Below are positions 59,223 to 64,000 of a stretch of 64,000 bases of DNA, one piece after another. The stretch comes from Oreocharis arfaki (lineage: Eukaryota; Chordata; Aves; Passeriformes; Paramythiidae). Numbering within the stretch: the stretch's first letter is position 1; every line of letters starts with the position of its first letter. Under the pieces are notes generated by a model, which ran no database searches, was not told the origin of the DNA, and saw only the letters and a program-made list of their open reading frames with translations. The translations under genes and the position numbers were made by a program. The stretch lies in NCBI GenBank assembly GCA_013398015.1, contig VZRR01008077.1, positions 898,826-962,825 of the forward strand. The letters are read 5' to 3'.

Positions 59223-61069
59223 GACAACTGCCAGCCTGGAGTACACAGAGGGATTACATTAACTCTTCACACAGAGACAGCAGGAGTGATAATCTTGCAC
59301 TTGTCAAGTCTTGCTGAGGCCCAGCCTTGTGTAAGCTTGAAGGAGACTGCAGCAGGACAGTGCTTAACACGCACAGCAAGAGCCGATCAAGGGGAGGAGG
59401 GAGTGGGGGACTCCCACCCATAGAGGTTCCACACCTCCTGGCTGTCATGCAGACGGGATCACCTCCTCACAGATCACCATATGGTGTCCTCATCTACCCC
59501 CTTACATCTGACCTTATAAACATCTTAAATCTCTGTGATTTCTCCAGCCTTTTCTGGGTATAAAGATTTTTTCTAAAAGCCTCTTCCTCCCAGAGGAGTC
59601 AGGTGTCAAACAGTGAAAGATGCCAGACAAATTTTTCATGTAGGGAAAGACCTGGTGGCTGAGAATTAAAAGGCTGAAGAATAAAATGTGAAGGGAACAG
59701 GAGTATGATATTAGGGCCTGGATTCTGGTGCTGGAACCAAAAGGCTGTTGGAAAGCTAATGAGCACACGAGGATTCTATGCATATTTGAAACTCATTTTT
59801 AAATAGACCCGAATGTTCCTGATTGGGAAGACAGCCATGGGTCAGAACTAGTAAGCAGGTAATGGAAATCATTGATTGAAGAAACCTGAGAGCTGTGCAG
59901 GGCCAAGTGTATTTATGTTACCTTCTAGGCTTTCCTTTATAGCCACTCCAGTGATTAATGATGCTGGGCAACCAGGATGGGAGGGGTTACTTCTATCAGA
60001 CCATTCCTTCACATACATAGGAAGAAAAGTCCCCCCATTTCACTCTCTAAAGCTGAAGGCCAGATTTGTAGCATAAACCATAACACTGGTGATGGTAAGA
60101 GCCCACAGTGGGCAGTGATGGGGAGGGAGATCTGCAGAGCATTGCTTTCATCCAGCAGTCTTGGAGAATCCCTGTGTTTGGCTTGGAGAAGGGAAGAAGA
60201 GATGAATTTTCTAACAAGCATGACAGGCCACAGTAATCCCAGCTGCAGAACTGGGAGGAAAACTGTTCTTCAGTTTCAAACCATACTGGGGAACAGCAAG
60301 TTCAACTTAGTTTCAGGATTATTGAATTAATTTTAGTTACTTTCCATAACTCTCATATATTTTATTTTTTTATGTAGAGCATGTAATTGTACATTATACA
60401 CAGACCACTTGTCAGCTTTAGCTTCTCAGAACTAACCAAGCTCTTTATTTGGGTGTCTATTAATTGAAACATTGCCATGATTTAACTTCTTATGAAAATG
60501 GTAATGTTTCCTCGCTTGAGATCATTAGCTCAAGTCTAGTGCCAAACATGATCAAAGGTTACTGTTATTTGAGATCTGTTGCATCACCTTTATGAGCAAA
60601 GCAGAAAGTCTCAATCCAATTTAAACTCAACAACCGTTCTTGATATAAAAGTATCATAAAGTTTGAAAATAACAGTCAGACAGGACATTAAAAAAGAATA
60701 TAGTAAAAATATCAGCTAGATAATTAAGTAATTGAGAACCATATAGCATTTCCTTGTTACTGGAGAAAAAGGAGCATTTTCAGTAAGCTCTCGTTCCTTT
60801 TAATACTGCAAGACTGATGCAACTCTGAGAAGGCAATCTCCTTTCCAGGGTATGTCCCAGGATGTCAGCCCACTGACATTGCCTGCAGCATCTCAGCTCT
60901 TTGAGGCCATGAGGCTCTGCTGGATTTCCATACCGCTGGGGAAATTACAAGACCTGCAGTTAGATTAAGTAATATTTGTGTAACATATTTGTAATATATA
61001 TCAAACAATAATTTAATATTAGTAAATCGGTAGATAAATTCTGTTTTCCTTAGTGGTAATTTTCCATTG

Positions 61070-61290
61070 ATGACGTTATCGGAGTGAACGGGGCAATCCC
61101 GAATTCAAGCGCAGAGCTCATGGCCGAGGACGCGTTCACCCCCCCATCACACCGCCGTGTGTCCCGGGGTGTTTGCAGCCCGTCCCTGGGTCGGGGCGCG
61201 GTGCGGGTCCGTTCAGCGGGCACGGCCGCGGTGCGCTGCTGCCGCCTCCCGACGCCTCCCGACAGCAGCGGCGCTGCTTCAACTCCCGCG
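61070..61290. promoter_or_regulatory. small CpG island, unassigned promoter
   Basis: CpG-rich block of about 0.2 kb with a CRE-like TGACGTTA at its left edge (about 61,071). An ATG in good context (gagctcATGG at 61,122) opens a short plus-strand ORF whose product I do not recognise. In human the next gene is CFAP58 on the strand equivalent to plus, so this may be its promoter, but no CFAP58 coding exon was found. Confidence 0.45.
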
Positions 61291-62487
61291 CTTTCCTTTA
61301 TCAGTTCTTCCTATCCTTACCGGCCAGAGGCCACAGGGGTCCTTCTACACTTTCCAGAAGACACGTGCTGTCATGGTCCCTGCCCCAAATGGCTCACATA
61401 CTCCTGGGTCATCTTATGATGACATTTTGCTTTATTATTTATATCTTTGCAGTAGCCCATAAATCCTTACATCCAGGAAGTTATGGCTTATCATTTTCAT
61501 GCCACTACAGTTTAAAACATGCCTTAAATTAACTGCACAAGGGTTGTGACCTCAAATAAATCAGTGAGCAAATATTTCTTCTCTAGTAACCCTTTCTGCA
61601 TGCACACCAACACACCCTGCTCCTGCAAAGTTCTCTTTTATGCAGCTGATGAAACAGGTGATTCTGCTTATTTACCATGAAGTGCATGTGTCTCTTGAAC
61701 AAAGTCAGACATTCAGGGAAATAAATAACAATCTCTTCAATTAACTGAAACTTTCTAGGTCTGGCTTGTCCTTACTATTAATGGAGATTTATTTGTTTTT
61801 ATTTAAGGTACTCTTCTTTTTCTTCTGTGGCTGTTGGAGTTTTTTGCTCTTACTAGCAGAAAGGTTTTTGGGGAGCTGGGGACATATGCTCATCTTAAAA
61901 GCAAGAGTTAAAAAGTGACCCCACTTGAAGAGTTCCACCTTGTCCAGAGGTTCTCTCTCTGACCTGAGTAGATCAGTTACAGCCACAACAGTCACAGCAC
62001 CACTGCAGGATGGGAGATGTGGTTATTTACACTTCACTGATGAATCTCAAACACAGGGAATTTTAAGTGGCTGGTCCTGAGCTAAAGTAAATTCTTGGTA
62101 AGGTCAGAAACCCAGGTGTCCTCTTGAGTGTCAGTGCAGCTCCTTGTTTATGAAGCTGTTGAGGCATTCTCTTATTGCAGAATTAATTCAATGTGAATAT
62201 TTGAGTCTTGTCACAGATTTGTGTCTTGCTTGCCCTTAAGGGCTATGAGTTGTGATGTTTTAAGGCTTTAAAAAAAAAAAAGGGCTTTTGCATGAGTTAT
62301 CAGGGACTCGTAACACTCACCACACTCTGTCTGCACTGCATTTAGAGATGCAGCTACCACGAGGGTGAACTTGCAGAATTTGAATTAGTTTAGCTCAAAT
62401 GGAAGTTGTCATGAAGACCAGTCTATACAGTCACCCTTACACGGTCTCAGAGGACACAAATCACTGAGAGTTTGAAAAACCTAAGAG
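61291..62487. other. unassigned stretch right of the second CpG island
   Basis: 1.2 kb with no recognised repeat or exon. If the island at 61.1 kb is a plus-strand promoter, this would be the first intron of that gene. Confidence 0.5.
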
Positions 62488-62595
62488 TAGAATCACAGAA
62501 TAGTTTGGGTTGGAAGGCGCCTTTAAAGGTCTTCTAGTCCAACCCCATGCAGTGAACAGGGACATTTTCAACCAGACCAGGAAGCTCATGGCAAT
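62488..62595 (-). mobile_element. CR1 LINE 3' end fragment
   Basis: Inverted CR1 terminus: tagaatcacagaatagtttg, ggttggaaggcgcctttaaa, tcttctagtccaaccccatg, agtgaacagggacattttca. Short 5'-truncated copy. Confidence 0.93.
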
Positions 62596-63645
62596 GCCTT
62601 AATATATGTGTATAATGTTTGGACACATTTATGCTGTTAATTTCAAGCACAAGCATGTACCTGAAGCACAAAGGTGACCACCTCCCTTCATGAGTTTCCA
62701 CTTCTGTTTAGCTTTTAAAGATTTAAGAAACAGTATAATAAAATCAAAGTTATATATAAGATGTAAATTGAAGGGGGTTTTTTTTGTTGTTCATCATATA
62801 ACATTATTTTTTTTTTAATTCTGAGCATGTCCCCTTCCTCCAGCAGTATGTTGCTCACAATATTAAAATCATACAATTCGATATTTCATTGCATGCGCAG
62901 TTGTTTTATTTTAAAGGTCTAGAAGTTTGGTCCTCTTGAGAACTGAAATCCTAGAATCAAGGAATTTATCATAATCATCTTCCTGGTAATTTTATTATGT
63001 AAGAAACATCAGTACAAAAGAAAATGAGGAAAAAGAGGAGTGCAAAACTTAGAAAAGGAACTTTATTGATTTTTTTTCATTAGAAGTGTGTATTGAAATG
63101 ATTGAATGTTTCAGGGTATAGGATATTTTGTAAATTAAGTCACACATAAAAAGAATACATCATAAAATGCGTATTATTCTCCAGTTCTAATGGTAAAATC
63201 AGACCATTTGAAAGCATCCATTTGAAACTGCCTATTTTGCCACATAATCAGTAAAATGAAGTGCTACAATTCAGGCTTCATTAAACCAGCAAGAGAAAAA
63301 GTTTTCCATCATCATTATTTGTTTCAAGTGGTACTTTAAAGTCGTAACCAACATCCACACTGCTAGGGAGTGTATACATGGTACAGTACATCCCCTGCCC
63401 TGAAAAGCTATCCATGGAACAATTTGTGTGCTTAGAGAGATAAACCCCACCATTTCAGGGGTTAGCTGGGAGTGGAGAGAACAGCAGCGGCTGATCTTTG
63501 AGCACAGCTCTGAAGCAGAGCTGCGGTCCTGCCTCCCCTTTTCCTGCACCATGGATTGTGCCAAACCATCCATGGACAGGCTACTGTGGATAGCTGGGTA
63601 CAATGACATGGCAGCAGCCAGGCTCCAAATGCCATCTGGCATGTA
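62596..63645. other. single-copy-looking DNA
   Basis: 1.05 kb, AT-rich at the left. Contains poly(T) runs at about 62,776 and 62,807. No exon or known repeat recognised. Confidence 0.5.
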
Positions 63646-63848
63646 GTGACAGGCCAAGAGGAAATGGCCTTAAACCTAAGGAGGGTAGGTTTAGATCAGA
63701 TGTTAGGAAGAAATTCTTTGCTGTGAGGGTGGTGAGGCACTGGCACAGGTTGCCCAGACAATCTGTGGATAACCCATCCCTGGAATGGTTCCAGCCCAGG
63801 CTGGAGGGTCTCTTCCAACCCAATGTATTCAGTGGTTCAATGATCTGT
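63646..63848 (+). mobile_element. CR1 LINE 3' end fragment
   Basis: Typical CR1 3' sequence: gacaggccaagaggaaatgg, gatgttaggaagaaattctt, ggtgaggcactggcacaggt, tggaatggttccagcccagg, and a degenerate terminus gtattcagtggttcaatgat. Confidence 0.95.
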
Positions 63849-63914
63849 GCCCCCAAACTGCACAAATCCCTGTTTATTGCCTTCCACAGGACCTTGCTTT
63901 GAGTGGACTCAGTA

Positions 63915-64000
63915 AAGAAAGACAAGGAGCTATTGGCAAGGGTTCAGCAGAGGCCACGAAGATGACAACGGGTCTGGAGCATCTCTTGTATGATGAGAGA
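63915..64000 (+). mobile_element. second CR1 LINE fragment, cut by window edge
   Basis: Begins aaggagctattggcaagggt and continues tcagcagaggccacgaagat and ctggagcatctcttgtatga, a CR1 region that lies upstream of the part seen at 63,646. It is in the same orientation as its neighbour but in the wrong order to be one element, so it is a separate insertion or a duplication. Confidence 0.9.

Larger units (their letters stand above)
57171..61060. other. intergenic DNA upstream of ITPRIP
   Basis: 3.9 kb with one CR1 fragment (57387-57505) and one short tandem duplication (59181-59222). The parts 57.5-59.1 kb and 59.3-61.0 kb show no recognised repeat, exon or RNA gene. Confidence 0.6.

Noticed and set aside
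57900..64000. Search for CFAP58 coding exons
   Set aside because: None of the ORFs or splice-bounded stretches examined resembled the coiled-coil sequence of CFAP58; synteny alone is not enough to annotate it.
1..64000. tRNA genes, CRISPR arrays, bacterial operons or integrated viral genes
   Set aside because: No convincing A/B-box pair, regular spacer array or viral coding block was seen. The only RT-like sequence belongs to a CR1 LINE.

Overview
The window is vertebrate nuclear DNA, almost certainly from a bird. It has spliced genes with GT-AG introns, CpG-island promoters, and only a light load of interspersed repeats. The repeats I can recognise are nearly all CR1-type LINE fragments, several ending in the degenerate ATTCTGTG-like octamers typical of CR1 3' ends. 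No bacterial or viral gene organisation, CRISPR array or tRNA gene was seen.

Gene content and order match the human 10q25.1 block CFAP43 - GSTO - ITPRIP. (1) Positions 1-16,800, minus strand: the first nine coding exons of CFAP43 (WDR96), a WD-repeat axonemal protein. I rebuilt the exon chain by reading splice sites on the minus strand. The nine exons sum to 1191 nt (397 codons) with every junction in phase, and the rest of the gene lies off the left edge. Its start codon sits in a CpG island with CCAAT boxes and an RFX X-box-like site. (2) Positions 19,000-25,380, plus strand: a complete six-exon GSTO1 gene (729 nt, 242 codons) with the omega-class CPF active site, in a divergent arrangement with CFAP43. 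No GSTO2 neighbour was found. (3) Positions about 32,850-57,100, minus strand: ITPRIP, with its whole 549-codon reading frame in one exon (37,373-39,022), a probable long 3' UTR to the left, a roughly 17.9 kb 5' intron, and a CpG island at 56.5-57.2 kb with a good splice donor that I take as promoter and non-coding exon 1. (4) Positions 57.2-64 kb: no coding exon recognised. A second CpG island lies at 61.1-61.3 kb, and CR1 fragments lie near the right edge. In human the next gene is CFAP58, so this island may be its promoter, but no CFAP58 coding sequence is visible.

The three genes do not form one pathway. CFAP43 acts in motile cilia and sperm flagella. GSTO1 is a cytosolic thiol transferase and dehydroascorbate reductase. 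ITPRIP is a membrane-associated Mab-21-like modulator of IP3-receptor calcium release. They are neighbours through conserved synteny. I found no convincing novel system. The points most worth a second look are the CFAP43 promoter and its competing splice donors, the TATA/CCAAT unit pointing away from it, a nested palindrome at 34.23-34.26 kb, the unassigned CpG island at 61 kb, and unexplained AT-rich intronic stretches that may be conserved non-coding elements. All splice and motif calls were made by eye.
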